A DNA stretch of 64,000 nt from JBEDUK01 sp963781595 (GCA_963781595.1 CAWAGG010000001.1:372001-436000), one strand, 5' to 3'. Positions 25,125-34,719 are shown, counted from the stretch's first letter. Program-made: numbers and translations. The notes: generated from the letters alone by a model not told the origin.

Positions 25125-26084
25125 ATGGCCGATCCGGACCGTACCGGCGACGGCGTCGGCGACGCCGACCCGGCCACGCCGCGAACCGAACTAGAAGGGT
25201 CGGCGACGGCTCGGCGACCCGTCCGCAGATCAGCCATGGGCCCGGACGCACCCGAACCGGCGAACGGCGCCGCGAACTCGCCGCTGACGCGCGAGGGGGC
25301 GTTCTTCGACCTGGACAAGACGCTCCTGCCCGGCGCGGCCCTGTGGCCGCTGGCCCAGGAGATGTACCGCCAGGGCGTCATCACGGCCGCCGACGTCGCG
25401 AGGATGGCGAAGGACCAGATCCTGTTCCGGATCAAGGGCGCCGAGGACATGGAGAGCGCTCAGCGTGCCCGGGACTCGTCGTTGGCGGCGGTGAAGGGCC
25501 GCGCGCAGTCGGAGATCGCGGAGTTCGGACGGCGCGTCGCGCTCGAGGAGCTGATGCCGCGCCTGTACCCGCAGGCCGTCGAGCTGGCCAACCGCCACAA
25601 GCGGGCGGGCCGCGAGGTCTACATCTGCAGCGCGTCGCCGGAGGACTACCTCCGCGTGCTAGCGCGGGAGCTGGACATGGACGGCGTCGTCGGGACGCGG
25701 GCCGAGGTGGTCAACGGCGTCTACACGGGCCGGATGCTGGGGGACCTGTGCCACGGCGCGGAGAAGGCGCGCCGTGTGGCCGAGCTGGCCGCCGATCGTG
25801 GGATCGACCTGAACCGTTCGTTCGCGTACTCGGACAGCGTGAACGACCTGCCGATGCTCCGCTTGGTGGGGTTCCCCGTGGCGATGAACCCGGACCGCGA
25901 GCTGCGCTCGATCGCGCGACGCGAGGGATGGCAGCGGCTGGACTTCCGCACCGCGAGGCGCCGGACCCTCCTGGCGTCCTACGCGGGTGGCGTCGGGGTG
26001 GCGGCGGGGGCGGCCGGGTACGCGATCGGCTACGCGTTCGGACGGTCGAAGACGCTGCGGGCCGCGACCGGACTGAGCCCGTAG
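25125..26084 (+). CDS. HAD-IB family phosphatase with C-terminal hydrophobic segment
   Basis: This protein has up to 319 residues and the HAD motif I FFDLDKTLLPG (Asp62, Asp64), motif II YICSASPEDYLR, and motif III/IV EKARRVAELAA and YSDSVNDLPML, which place it with SerB-like HAD-IB hydrolases (CicA-type). The C-terminus has a Gly/Ala-rich hydrophobic segment (GGVGVAAGAAGYAIGYAFG) that may anchor it in the membrane. The first 37 residues are low complexity; ATG 25236 is a plausible alternative start. It follows the MogA-XdhC gene by nine bases and is probably co-transcribed. Substrate is unknown. Confidence 0.85.
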   Translation: MADPDRTGDGVGDADPATPRTELEGSATARRPVRRSAMGPDAPEPANGAANSPLTREGAFFDLDKTLLPGAALWPLAQEMYRQGVITAADVARMAKDQILFRIKGAEDMESAQRARDSSLAAVKGRAQSEIAEFGRRVALEELMPRLYPQAVELANRHKRAGREVYICSASPEDYLRVLARELDMDGVVGTRAEVVNGVYTGRMLGDLCHGAEKARRVAELAADRGIDLNRSFAYSDSVNDLPMLRLVGFPVAMNPDRELRSIARREGWQRLDFRTARRRTLLASYAGGVGVAAGAAGYAIGYAFGRSKTLRAATGLSP

Positions 26085-26098
26085 CCGCGCCGCGTCGG

Positions 26099-26123
26099 CC
26101 GCTGATCAACGACCGATCAGCGG
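26099..26123. terminator. Hairpin between convergent genes
   Basis: CCGCTGATC and GATCAGCGG form a nine-base perfect stem around a seven-base loop, just after the HAD-IB stop and at the last codons of the minus-strand gene ending at 26117. It lacks a long T-run. It would serve both strands. Confidence 0.5.
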
Positions 26124-26458
26124 CGCCGGCGGGAGCGCGGCGGGCCGGGGCGGCGGGCCGGACGCTTGCGGCGCCGGGGGTTCGCGGGCGCCTGCGTCGG
26201 GTCGGGAAGACCGACCTGCGCCTCGGTCACGGCCCCGGTGATCTGTTTCGCGATCGAGTCGGCGTCCGGGCCGGCGCCCAGGAGCAACTGGAAGAGGACC
26301 CGCTGTTCGAGCTGCTGGATCGTGTCGACCGTCGCGCGGCGTTCGTTCCCGCGGATCGCCCACGTCGAGGAGATCCGACCCGAGGGGAGCATGTCCACCC
26401 GGAGCGGAACATCGCCGATCCGTCCCTGCCACACGGTCCTCCCGATCTGTTCGTCCAC
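26117..26458 (-). CDS. Small conserved hypothetical protein with basic tail
   Basis: This 113-residue protein starts MDEQIGRTVWQGRIGDVPL. It has a predicted short beta-rich first half and a helical segment (TVDTIQQLEQRVLFQLLLGA) and ends in an Arg/Lys/Pro-rich tail. The GTG at 26458 is chosen because AGGAG precedes it by five bases; the frame stays open upstream without a comparable site. It is divergent from ligC by 149 bases. The basic tail could bind nucleic acid, but I recognise no family. Confidence 0.6.
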   Translation of the reverse strand: MDEQIGRTVWQGRIGDVPLRVDMLPSGRISSTWAIRGNERRATVDTIQQLEQRVLFQLLLGAGPDADSIAKQITGAVTEAQVGLPDPTQAPANPRRRKRPARRPGPPRSRRRR

Positions 26459-26607
26459 GCATGCTCCTGTCGTGTCGTTCGCGGTCGCGGATCCGGATGA
26501 GGCGTCCGGCGCCCAGGTGCGAGCGGGCACCCGAGCAGCGTCCGAGCGGTGCCCGAGGCTCGACGCGACCGGGATGGTCGCCTCGCGGACCAGGGTAGCA
26601 TGCGCGG

Positions 26608-27651
26608 ATGGACCTCCCGTTCGACCCACCGATCGCGCCGATGGAGGCGAAGACCGTCGGCGACGTGCCCGTCGGCGACGGCTGGCAGTACGAGCCGAAG
26701 TGGGACGGGTTCCGGGCGATCTGCTTCCGTGCCGACGGGGAGGTCGCCATCTCGTCGCGCAAGGAGCTCCCGTTCGCCCGCTACTTCCCGGAGATCGTCG
26801 ACGCCCTGACGACGCTGGCCGAACCGCGGGTGATCCTCGACGGCGAACTGGTCCGGTTCAGCGAGGACGGGCGGTCGCTGGAATTCGACGTATTGCAAAT
26901 GCGGCTGCATCCGGCCGAGTCGCGCGTGCGGAAGCTCGCGGCGGAGGTGCCGGCGTCGTTCGTGGCGTTCGACCTCCTGGCGCTGGGCGGTCGGGATCTG
27001 CGCGGCGAACCGCTCGTCGACCGCCGGGAGCTGCTCGAGGGCGTGATGGCCGACGCGGCGCCGCCGCTGTACCTGTCGCCGTCCACGCGGGACCCGGAGA
27101 TCGCGCGATCGTGGCTGGACCGGTTCGCGGTCGCGGGCCTCGACGGCGTCGTCGCGAAACGGCTCGACAGCAGGTACCGGCCCGGCGAGCGCGAGATGCG
27201 CAAGATCAAGCGGCTCCGGACGGCGGATTGCGTCGTGATCGGGTGGCGCTGGGCGAAGGACCAGCACGGGACCGCGGTCGGTTCGATCCTGCTCGGGCTC
27301 TACTCGCCGAACGGCGACCTGCCGCAGGTCGGGTTCGTCAGCGGGTTCGACACGAAGGCGCGCCGCGACCTGGTGCCGCTGCTGGAGGGACATCGCAGCG
27401 GTCCGACCGTCGAGGTGCCGACCTCGCCCGAGTACCGGAGCCGCTGGAACGCCGACAAGGACCTGTCGTTCGAACCGTTGAAGCCCGAACTGGTGGCCGA
27501 GGTGTCGTTCGACCAGGTGACCGGCGACCGGATCCGGCACGGTGCACGGTTCGTGCGGTGGCGGGAGGACAAGCCCGCGTCGGCATGCACGTTCGATCAG
27601 CTCCGCGAAGCCGGCGACTTCGATGTGACCGATCTGCTTGGCGCCGGGTAA
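26608..27651 (+). CDS. ligC: ATP-dependent DNA ligase, LigC type
   Basis: This 347-residue ligase consists only of the adenylation domain and an OB domain, the compact layout of mycobacterial LigC. Motif I is YEPKWDGFRAI with AMP-accepting Lys31; motif III (FVAFDLLALGG) and motif IV (GLDGVVAKRL) follow, with motif V at KIKRLRTADCVV. LigC takes part in repair, including base-excision repair in mycobacteria. The start is ATG 26608. A second, larger ligase (LigB type) is at 9494-11023. No LigD-type primase or Ku gene is seen nearby. Confidence 0.92.
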   Translation: MDLPFDPPIAPMEAKTVGDVPVGDGWQYEPKWDGFRAICFRADGEVAISSRKELPFARYFPEIVDALTTLAEPRVILDGELVRFSEDGRSLEFDVLQMRLHPAESRVRKLAAEVPASFVAFDLLALGGRDLRGEPLVDRRELLEGVMADAAPPLYLSPSTRDPEIARSWLDRFAVAGLDGVVAKRLDSRYRPGEREMRKIKRLRTADCVVIGWRWAKDQHGTAVGSILLGLYSPNGDLPQVGFVSGFDTKARRDLVPLLEGHRSGPTVEVPTSPEYRSRWNADKDLSFEPLKPELVAEVSFDQVTGDRIRHGARFVRWREDKPASACTFDQLREAGDFDVTDLLGAG

Positions 27652-27787
27652 GCGTTCCGCACGGCCTCGCCGCCCCCCCGCTCCCCTGGTGTCGCAGGTC
27701 GCGTCCTTAAGGTGACCCGAACCCCTCGAAGCATCATCCAGCCGCAACCGCGTCGCGGACGACGCGACCGTTCGAAGGAGGCTGGCC

Positions 27788-29368
27788 ATGCTTCGGATCA
27801 CTCGGGCCCTGCTCGCGCTCGCGACGACCGCGCTGATCGCGGTGCCGACCGCTGCCGGCGCCGGGCCGGACGCCGTGCAGGCGCGGGCTTCGCTCGCCGT
27901 AACGCCGGACATCGGCGCGCCAACGACGCCGGTCACCATCGACGGCGCCGGCTTCAAGAAGGGCGAGACGGTCGACGTCGCGTTCGACAGCATCCCGCTC
28001 GCATCGGTGCCGACAGGCAGGACCGGGGCGTTCACCGTGGACGCCGCGGTCCCAGCCGTCCAGACCCCGGGGGCGCACTCCCTGAAGGCGACCGGGCAGA
28101 CGAGCGGTCGCGCCGCGACGGCCCGGTTCCGCGTCAGCGCAGCGTGGAGCCAGTTCGGGTTCGATGCGGCGCATACCGGCTTCAACCCCTACGAGGTGTT
28201 GCTGGGGCCGTCGAACGCGAACCTGCTCCAGCAGGCGTGGAAGCGGAAGATCGGTGGCGCGATCACGACGTCGCCCATCACGTCCGACCAAGCGGTCTTC
28301 GTCGGAACGGAGAACGGCACGCTCGCCGCGCTCAAACAGCGCACGGGGAAGGTGCTCTGGTCCGTCCGGCTCGATGGCGAGCCGACGACCCTGGCGGCCG
28401 CCCATGGGTTCGATCCGCAGCCGGATCCACCCGGGAAGGTGTTCGTCGGGACCCAGCCGGCGTCGAACACCGGCGCCGATGGATCCGTCTCGGCGTTCCT
28501 CGCTCTCAAGCGTGGCGTGCTCTGGTCGGTCCCGGTGACCGGTGGCGTGACGGGACTCGCGGTCGTGAAGGGATTCGACCCCCAGCCGGACCCGCCCGGG
28601 AAGCTGTTCGCGGCGACCGACGCGGGCCTCCTGTATGCATTGTCGACGCACGACGGGAGCACGCTGTGCTCGGCCCGGCTCGACGGTCCCGCGGCCGGCC
28701 CGCCGACCGCCGTGAGGGGGTTCGACACGCGGCAGGACGGACCGGGGCGCATCCTGGTGCTGACCACCGTCGGGACGCTCTACCTCATCGCATCGCACGA
28801 CTGCAAGGTGCTGTCGTCCCTTCCGGGACTCGGCGCGCCCCGCCACTCCCGCGGGATCCAACAGGGTCTCGTCGAGCGGGCCGCGGCCGTCGGCGACGTC
28901 GACCTCGACGGAACCATGGAGATCGCGGTCGGATCCGAGGACGGGAACATCTACATGATCGACCAGGTGAACGAACGGCTCGTGCTCCGCTGGTCGTTCC
29001 AGACGGGCGGCGCGATCGCCGGGACTCCCGCGATCGGCACGCTCAGAGGCTTCCCGGACCCGTGGCTCTCCGTCGGCACCGAAGGCGGCGACATCTACTG
29101 CATCGGCGAGGTCAACGAGCAGCCCGTCCCGATCTGGGTCACCCACGTCGGTCCGGCCGCGATGGCGTCGCCGGGGGTGGCGAACGGGGTGATCATCAAC
29201 TGGTTCCAGGACGGACGGATCCGAGCCTTCGACGCCGCAGACGGCAGCGTGCTGTTCAGGTCCGCCGTGTTCAAGGTCGGCGCATCCTCCCCGATCGTCT
29301 CCGACGGGTTCGTCATCTTCGGGTCGAGCAAGGGACTCGTGTACGGCTACGGCGTCCCGGACATGTGA
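27788..29368 (+). CDS. Secreted PQQ-type beta-propeller protein with N-terminal Ig/IPT-like domain
   Basis: This 526-residue protein has a signal peptide (ALLALATTALIAVPTAAGAG) and an Ig/IPT-like domain at about residues 33-115 (TPDIGAPTTPVTIDGAGFKK). It then has a propeller of the PQQ/outer-membrane-assembly kind beginning WSQFGFDAAHTGFNPYE and ending SPIVSDGFVIFGSSKGLVY. The unit GFDPQPDPPGK occurs twice exactly (around residues 210 and 260) and once as GFDTRQDGPGR, always at the same place in a blade. GAAGGAGG lies just upstream of the ATG. It probably acts outside the cell; partner unknown. A Tat-exported repeat protein follows. Confidence 0.85.
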   Translation: MLRITRALLALATTALIAVPTAAGAGPDAVQARASLAVTPDIGAPTTPVTIDGAGFKKGETVDVAFDSIPLASVPTGRTGAFTVDAAVPAVQTPGAHSLKATGQTSGRAATARFRVSAAWSQFGFDAAHTGFNPYEVLLGPSNANLLQQAWKRKIGGAITTSPITSDQAVFVGTENGTLAALKQRTGKVLWSVRLDGEPTTLAAAHGFDPQPDPPGKVFVGTQPASNTGADGSVSAFLALKRGVLWSVPVTGGVTGLAVVKGFDPQPDPPGKLFAATDAGLLYALSTHDGSTLCSARLDGPAAGPPTAVRGFDTRQDGPGRILVLTTVGTLYLIASHDCKVLSSLPGLGAPRHSRGIQQGLVERAAAVGDVDLDGTMEIAVGSEDGNIYMIDQVNERLVLRWSFQTGGAIAGTPAIGTLRGFPDPWLSVGTEGGDIYCIGEVNEQPVPIWVTHVGPAAMASPGVANGVIINWFQDGRIRAFDAADGSVLFRSAVFKVGASSPIVSDGFVIFGSSKGLVYGYGVPDM

Positions 29369-29461
29369 CCACTCGGGCGCGATCGAGACGTTCGTCGTGT
29401 GAAGGAGCAGCGAAAACGGTTCTGCATCCGCTACGTCCGCGGAGATGAAGGGAGGACCGAC

Positions 29462-30571
29462 ATGGAGATACATGACCGACCGGATCACCGAGGATCCTCG
29501 CAGGCGCACGTCGACGAGACCTCAGCCCCGCGCACATCGCGCAGATCGATGATCGCGGGGATGGGCGGCGCGCTCGCGACGCTGCTTGGCGCGGAACTCC
29601 TGAACGCGCGGCCGGCGCGCGCGGACGATCACTATCCGCTGGTTCTCGGCGAGGCGAACGACGCCGACGAGAAGACGACGTTGTTCCGGGACAGCGGCGG
29701 CGACCCGTTCGATCAGTACGCGCTCATCGTGGAGAACCCCGCGGGCAGCGCGATCGACGCCAAGGGCGGCGCGTTCGGCATCACCGGTCACGGGCTCGAC
29801 GGCGTGGCCGGCTTCGGTCAGCAGAACGGCGTCCACGGGATCGGCGAACGTGGCGTCCTCGGGCAGGCGGCGGGTAGCACCTTCAACGTCCCGGACGCTC
29901 CAGGCGTGGGCGTCCACGGGTTCGCCGATGCGGACGGCGCGTCGGTCGGCGTGAAAGGGGAGAGCAAGCTCGGCACCGGCGTCCTCGGCACCAACGCCAG
30001 CGCGACGCACGCCGCCGTCGAGGGCGAGAACATCGGGACCGGGCCTGGCGTCGTCGGTTCGAGCGAGGGCACAGGCCCGGGGGTCTCTGGGACCAGCGAG
30101 GCCGGCGACGGTGTCCTCGGCTTCGGCGGCGTCGCGATCGGCGCAGGTGTCCACGGGAGATCCGGCAACCCGAACGGCGGCGGCGTCCACGGCGAGAACC
30201 TGGGGACCGGCTACGGCGTTCGGGGCTCCAGCGCGTCCGGCGACGGTGTCGTCGGGCAGAGCTCAGGCGCCGGCGCTGGGATCCACGCGATGAAGGGCTT
30301 CGGACGGGACGCGACCGGCCCGGCGCTCCAGGTGGACGGGACGGCGGCGTTCGCGCGCAGCGGCATCGTCACGATCCCTGCGCAACAGGGTTCGGCAACC
30401 GTCATGGGGGTGTCGCTCAGCCCGGCCAGCATCGTGCTGGCCCTCACCCAGAACGCCTCGGGCGGCGACGTCTCCCGTTGCATCCCGAACATCGCCCAGA
30501 GCTCGTTCGTGGTCCGGCTGAAGAAGAAGGTGCACCAACCGACGGTGGTGGGCTGGTTCGTCGTGAACTGA
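29462..30571 (+). CDS. Tat-exported glycine-rich repeat protein
   Basis: This 369-residue protein has a twin-arginine signal (TSRRSMIAGMGGALATLLGA, near residues 26-45) that ends in ARADDHYP. The mature part is a run of short Gly-rich beta repeats with patterns such as GxGVxGSS and GVHGxS, between residues about 95 and 290, as in phage tail-spike or collagen-like beta-solenoids. A short C-terminal domain (SGIVTIPAQQGSATVMGVSL to the end WFVVN) resembles the closing domain that follows such repeats in related exported proteins. ATG 29462 with GAAGGGAGG upstream is the start. It follows the propeller gene by 93 bases. Function is unknown; a surface or spore-coat fibre is possible. Confidence 0.75.
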   Translation: MEIHDRPDHRGSSQAHVDETSAPRTSRRSMIAGMGGALATLLGAELLNARPARADDHYPLVLGEANDADEKTTLFRDSGGDPFDQYALIVENPAGSAIDAKGGAFGITGHGLDGVAGFGQQNGVHGIGERGVLGQAAGSTFNVPDAPGVGVHGFADADGASVGVKGESKLGTGVLGTNASATHAAVEGENIGTGPGVVGSSEGTGPGVSGTSEAGDGVLGFGGVAIGAGVHGRSGNPNGGGVHGENLGTGYGVRGSSASGDGVVGQSSGAGAGIHAMKGFGRDATGPALQVDGTAAFARSGIVTIPAQQGSATVMGVSLSPASIVLALTQNASGGDVSRCIPNIAQSSFVVRLKKKVHQPTVVGWFVVN

Positions 30572-30731
30572 TACGGAACCGCGAACGGGGCACGCGGAAC
30601 GGCGTTCGGCGTGAACCTTGCTGAGCAGCCACGGCCGCGCCCGGGATAGGATGTCGCCTCACGCTGCCCCGTCGGGCTGCGACGATTCGTCGAGCGGCTT
30701 CGAGGCGGGTTCGACCCGAAGGAGGGGAACG

Positions 30732-32111
30732 ATGACCGAGCGCAACCAGTTCCTGCTGTCCCCCGACGACATCCCGGACGCCTGGTACAACATCATGCCC
30801 GCGATCGTCGGGGCGGGGATGCAGCCGCAGCCGCCGCTCAATCCCGGCACCGGGCAGCCGATCGGCCCGGACGACCTGGCGCCGCTGTTCCCGATGGCGC
30901 TGATCGCCCAGGAGGTCTCGACGGACCAATGGATCTCGATCCCAGGTCCGGTGATCGACGTCTACCGGCTGTGGAGGCCGACGCCGCTGTACAGGGCGAC
31001 CAGGTTGGAGCAGGCCCTCCAGACGCCCGCGCACATCTACTTCAAGTACGAAGGCACGTCGCCGGCCGGTTCGCACAAGCCGAACACCGCGATCGCGCAG
31101 GCGTACTACAACAAGGAGGCGGGCATCCGCCGCCTGTCCACCGAGACGGGCGCGGGCCAGTGGGGCTCGGCGCTGTCGTGGGCGTGCACGATGTTCGACC
31201 TCGAGTGCCTGGTCTTCATGGTGAAGGCCTCGTACAACCAGAAGCCCTACCGGCGGATCTTCATGGAGACGTTCGGCGCGACGGTCTACCCGTCGCCGTC
31301 CACGCAGACGCAGGTCGGCCAGAAGATCCTGGCGGAGACGCCGGGCTCGACCGGCTCGCTCGGGATCGCGATCTCCGAGGCCGTCGAGGTCGCGGCGACG
31401 AACGAGGACACGAACTACTCCCTCGGCAGCGTCCTCGGGCACGTGCTGCTGCACCAGACCGTGGTCGGCCTGGAGACGCAGAAGCAGATGGAGATGGCCG
31501 GCGAGTCGCCGGACTTCGTGATCGGCTGCGTCGGCGGGGGTTCGAACTACGCCGGGTTCTGCTACCCGTACATGGGCGACAAGCTCGCCGGGAAGCTCGA
31601 CGCGACGTTCATCGCGGCCGAACCGGCGGCGTGCCCGACGCTCACGCGGGGGACGTTCGCGTACGACTTCGGCGACACGGGCGAGATGACGCCCCTCGTG
31701 CCCATGTACACGCTCGGGCACACGTTCGTCCCGGCGCCGGTGCACGCGGGCGGCCTGCGGTACCACGGCGACTCGCCGTCGCTATCGCTGCTGGTCAAGG
31801 AGGGCCACATGGAGGCCCGGGCGTACACGCAAAACCAGATCTTCGACGCGGCCGTGCAGTTCGCGCGGACGCAGGGGTTCGTGCCGGCGCCCGAGTCCGC
31901 GCACGCGATCCGCGCGGCGATCGACGAGGCGATCGTGGCGCGCGAGTCCGGTGAGGCGAAGACGATCCTGTTCAACCTCTCCGGGCACGGGATCTTCGAC
32001 ATGGAGGCGTACGACGACTACCTGAACGGCCGGCTCCCGGAGATCGAGTTCGAGGAGGCCGCGCTCGAGGAGGGGCTGTCGCACCTACCTCCGGTGGCCG
32101 CTCCCGCGTAG
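30732..32111 (+). CDS. trpB: Tryptophan synthase beta chain-like protein, TrpB2 type
   Basis: This 459-residue pyridoxal-phosphate enzyme belongs to the longer TrpB2 group: LWRPTPLYRATRLEQAL near residue 80, the Schiff-base lysine in SPAGSHKPNTA, and the phosphate-binding loop CVGGGSNYAGF. TrpB2 enzymes make tryptophan from indole and serine and often act without TrpA. No trpA or other trp genes lie in the window, which fits a stand-alone indole-salvaging role. ATG 30732 has GGAGGGG directly upstream. Confidence 0.9.
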   Translation: MTERNQFLLSPDDIPDAWYNIMPAIVGAGMQPQPPLNPGTGQPIGPDDLAPLFPMALIAQEVSTDQWISIPGPVIDVYRLWRPTPLYRATRLEQALQTPAHIYFKYEGTSPAGSHKPNTAIAQAYYNKEAGIRRLSTETGAGQWGSALSWACTMFDLECLVFMVKASYNQKPYRRIFMETFGATVYPSPSTQTQVGQKILAETPGSTGSLGIAISEAVEVAATNEDTNYSLGSVLGHVLLHQTVVGLETQKQMEMAGESPDFVIGCVGGGSNYAGFCYPYMGDKLAGKLDATFIAAEPAACPTLTRGTFAYDFGDTGEMTPLVPMYTLGHTFVPAPVHAGGLRYHGDSPSLSLLVKEGHMEARAYTQNQIFDAAVQFARTQGFVPAPESAHAIRAAIDEAIVARESGEAKTILFNLSGHGIFDMEAYDDYLNGRLPEIEFEEAALEEGLSHLPPVAAPA

Positions 32112-32729
32112 TCAGGGGTCGGTTCGGCCGTCCGCCCACGTGCCGGACGCCTGCGCCGCAGGCGCGACCGGGTCTGCGAGCCACGTCTCGGCCGTCCTCG
32201 CGTCCGCGACTCCCGTCGCCGAACGCTCGGGTCGGCCGGCACGGACGCCGATCAGCCCGCCGGCCAACCCCAGCAGGCCACCGAGGATCGACACGTAGAC
32301 CCCGATCTGGGCGGAGAACACGAGGGCTCCCGAGTCGATCGCCTTCTCGACGGCGGCCTTGACCGTGTCGATGTCACCGCCCCGCTGGTCGACGAGCCCC
32401 CGGGTGAGGTCGTTCGTCAGCTGCGACTGATGTCCGATCACGAACCACACCGCGAGCCCCGCGATCACGGCGCCACCCAGCGCGATCAGCGGCGACATGT
32501 TCCGCCGGCCCCCCGGCCGATGCAGGAACGCGCGGAGCGCCATGAACGCGGCGAACACCAGGAGTGCCTTGCCCTCCCAGAACTTGTATCCGTTCACGGT
32601 GTCGGAGGCGCCGACGATCACGGTCGCCTTCGCCCACGGCACGGTCGTTCCCACGGCCGCGACGATCGCACCGCCGAGGGCGAACATCCGCATCCGGTCC
32701 GTCGCGTCCGATCCGATGTTGACCCTCAT
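32112..32729 (-). CDS. Hypothetical four-helix membrane protein
   Basis: This 205-residue protein has four hydrophobic helices: about residues 14-34 (FALGGAIVAAVGTTVPWAKA), 50-68, 83-103 and 145-165 (VYVSILGGLLGLAGGLIGV). Between the third and fourth lies a hydrophilic loop that is probably extracellular. The tail is low complexity and cytoplasmic. The start at 32729 is supported by GGGAGG seven bases upstream. The reading frame is open far upstream only as an antisense shadow. It converges with trpB, stop against stop. No function assigned. Confidence 0.7.
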   Translation of the reverse strand: MRVNIGSDATDRMRMFALGGAIVAAVGTTVPWAKATVIVGASDTVNGYKFWEGKALLVFAAFMALRAFLHRPGGRRNMSPLIALGGAVIAGLAVWFVIGHQSQLTNDLTRGLVDQRGGDIDTVKAAVEKAIDSGALVFSAQIGVYVSILGGLLGLAGGLIGVRAGRPERSATGVADARTAETWLADPVAPAAQASGTWADGRTDP

Positions 32730-32842
32730 CGCGAAGCCTCCCGGTCCCTTCGGCGTGAGGGACGATACGGCGGGGACCGGGCCGTTTCCAGCACCCGAGC
32801 CATGGTCGTTCGCCGCACCGGTTCGCGACGGAGCGGGCTGAG

Positions 32843-34156
32843 TCAGGAGACCTCGCGGAGCCGGCCCTCGAGGAACGCGCGTTCGACGGGGTTCGTCGCC
32901 AGCGCCAGGGCACGCCGGTAGGCGTCGGCGGCCTCGCCGCGGCGGTCGAGACGGCGCAGGAGGTCGGCGCGGGTCGAGTGCAGCAGGTGGTATCCGTCGA
33001 GCGCGCCGTCCGCGGCGAGCCGGTCGACCCTCGCGAGGCCGAGCGCGGGGCCGTCGGCCATCGCGATCGCGACGGCGCGGTTGAGTTCGACCACCGGGGA
33101 CGGCGCGACGCGCGCGAGGAGGCCGTAGAGCGCGGCGATCTGCGGCCAGTCGGTGGCATCCGAGGTCTCGGCTTCGGCGTGGACCGCGGCGATCGCGGCC
33201 TGCAGCGCGTAGGGGCCCGGGTCCGGCGCGGACGTCCGCAGCGCGCGGCGGACCAGGCCGACGCCCTCGTGGATCGCGCGGCGGTCCCACTTCGAACGGT
33301 CCTGGTTCTCCAGCAGGATCAGCTCGCCGGCCGGCCCGAGGCGCGTCGCCCTCCGCGAGTCCTGGAGGAGCATCAGGGCGAGCAGGCCAAGGACCTCAGG
33401 CTGGTCGGGCATCAGCTCGGCCAGGACGCGACCGAGTCGGATCGCCTCCTCGCAGAGGTCCGAACGCACCAGCTCCGGCGCGTCGGTCGACGCGTAGCCC
33501 TCGTTGAAGACCAGGTAGACGACCGCGAGCACTCCGGTCAAGCGTTCGGGCAGGAGGTCCGGCGGCGGGACGCGGTACGGGATCGCGGCGTCGCGGATCT
33601 TGCGCTTCGCGCGGACCAGACGCTGCGCGACCGTGGGCTCGGGGACCAGGAACGCGCGCGCGATCTCGCGCGTGGTCAGGCCGCCGAGGGTGCGCAGCGT
33701 GAGCGCGACGCGCGCGTCCGGGGCGATCGCCGGGTGGCAACAGGTGAAGATCAGCCGCAGCCGGTCGTCGGGGATCGTGCCAACCCCGGTGCTCACCTGG
33801 ACGTCATCTTCTTCGCCGAACGGTGACGTGCGCGCCGCCTCGTCGAGCGCTTCGAGCCGCGCGAGCGCCTCGGTCTTCGCGCGACCCGTGCGTTCGCGGC
33901 GCAGCCGGTCGATCGCCCGGTTGCGCGCGGCCGTGGTGATCCACGCACCTGGGTTGTCCGGGATCCCGCGGTCCGGCCACGTGGACAGCGCGATCGCGAA
34001 CGCCTCCTGGACGGCTTCCTCCGCCAGGTCGAAATCCCCGATCGCGCGGATCAGGGTCGCGACCGCCCGGCCCGACTCGTGCCGGAACAGGCGGTCGACG
34101 ACCCGATGCGCCTCGTCGGTCGGCTCCGCGATCACGGTCCACCGCCTCGCGACCAC
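32843..34156 (-). CDS. ECF sigma factor with C-terminal extension (ECF42-type)
   Basis: This 437-residue protein has a sigma-2 region (IRAIGDFDLAEEAVQEAFAI) and a sigma-4 region (LTTREIARAFLVPEPTVAQR), followed by an extension of about 230 residues ending in TPR-like helices (GYHLLHSTRADLLRRLDRRG). This is the layout of group 42 ECF sigma factors, which lack a classical anti-sigma factor, rely on the C-terminal extension, and are usually encoded beside DGPF/YCII proteins, as here (34181-34555). The target promoters are unknown. Confidence 0.9.
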   Translation of the reverse strand: MVARRWTVIAEPTDEAHRVVDRLFRHESGRAVATLIRAIGDFDLAEEAVQEAFAIALSTWPDRGIPDNPGAWITTAARNRAIDRLRRERTGRAKTEALARLEALDEAARTSPFGEEDDVQVSTGVGTIPDDRLRLIFTCCHPAIAPDARVALTLRTLGGLTTREIARAFLVPEPTVAQRLVRAKRKIRDAAIPYRVPPPDLLPERLTGVLAVVYLVFNEGYASTDAPELVRSDLCEEAIRLGRVLAELMPDQPEVLGLLALMLLQDSRRATRLGPAGELILLENQDRSKWDRRAIHEGVGLVRRALRTSAPDPGPYALQAAIAAVHAEAETSDATDWPQIAALYGLLARVAPSPVVELNRAVAIAMADGPALGLARVDRLAADGALDGYHLLHSTRADLLRRLDRRGEAADAYRRALALATNPVERAFLEGRLREVS

Positions 34157-34180
34157 GGGCGGGCCGCCGCCGTCCCGGGC

Positions 34181-34555
34181 TCAGCCCTCGGCCTGCCCGG
34201 ACATCTCCGGGTACTCCTGGATCGGTCGGACCTCGATCGACCCCCAGCGCGCCGACGGGATCTGCGACGCCCACCGGATCGCCTCGTCGAGGTTCGGCAC
34301 GTCCAGCAGGTAGTAGCCGCCGAGCTGCTCCTTCGTCTCGGCGAACGGACCGTCGGTGGCGAGCGTCTGGCCGTCGCGGACGCGGACCGTGGTCGCCGTG
34401 GCGGTCGGCTGCAGCGCGTCGCCGCCCTGCGCCGCGCCCGAGCCGAACACCTTCTCCGAGTAGGCGAAGTACTCCCCCATGATCGCCTTCGAGTCCTCCT
34501 CGCTCATCGTCGACCAGGTGGACTCGTCGTCGTAGATCAGCAGCAGGTACTTCAC
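34181..34555 (-). CDS. YCII/DGPF-domain protein, partner of the ECF sigma factor
   Basis: This 124-residue protein begins MKYLLLIYDDESTW and contains the signature TDGPFAETKEQLGGYYLLD (about residues 66-86), which names the DGPF family. It has the ferredoxin-like fold of YciI-related proteins. Genes of this family accompany ECF42 sigma factors and are often among their targets; they may act as small enzymes or sensors. It lies 24 bases upstream of the sigma gene on the same strand, so the two are transcribed together. Confidence 0.9.
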   Translation of the reverse strand: MKYLLLIYDDESTWSTMSEEDSKAIMGEYFAYSEKVFGSGAAQGGDALQPTATATTVRVRDGQTLATDGPFAETKEQLGGYYLLDVPNLDEAIRWASQIPSARWGSIEVRPIQEYPEMSGQAEG

Positions 34556-34719
34556 GTTCGCGACCTCCTTCGGAACCCGGGGCGCCCTCCGCCCTTCCGT
34601 ACCCTACCGACGAACGGCCGGACCCGGAATCGACCGCGCCGCCCCAGCGATCCCCCCTCGCGCCGGGCGACCGGGCCGCCGTACGATACGGCGTCCGCCA
34701 CGAGACGAAAGGTGCCGCG

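Noticed and set aside
9494..27651. The two ATP-dependent ligases as parts of a Ku/LigD end-joining locus
   Set aside because: No Ku, LigD polymerase or nuclease domain is present near either ligase, and they are 15 kb apart on opposite strands.
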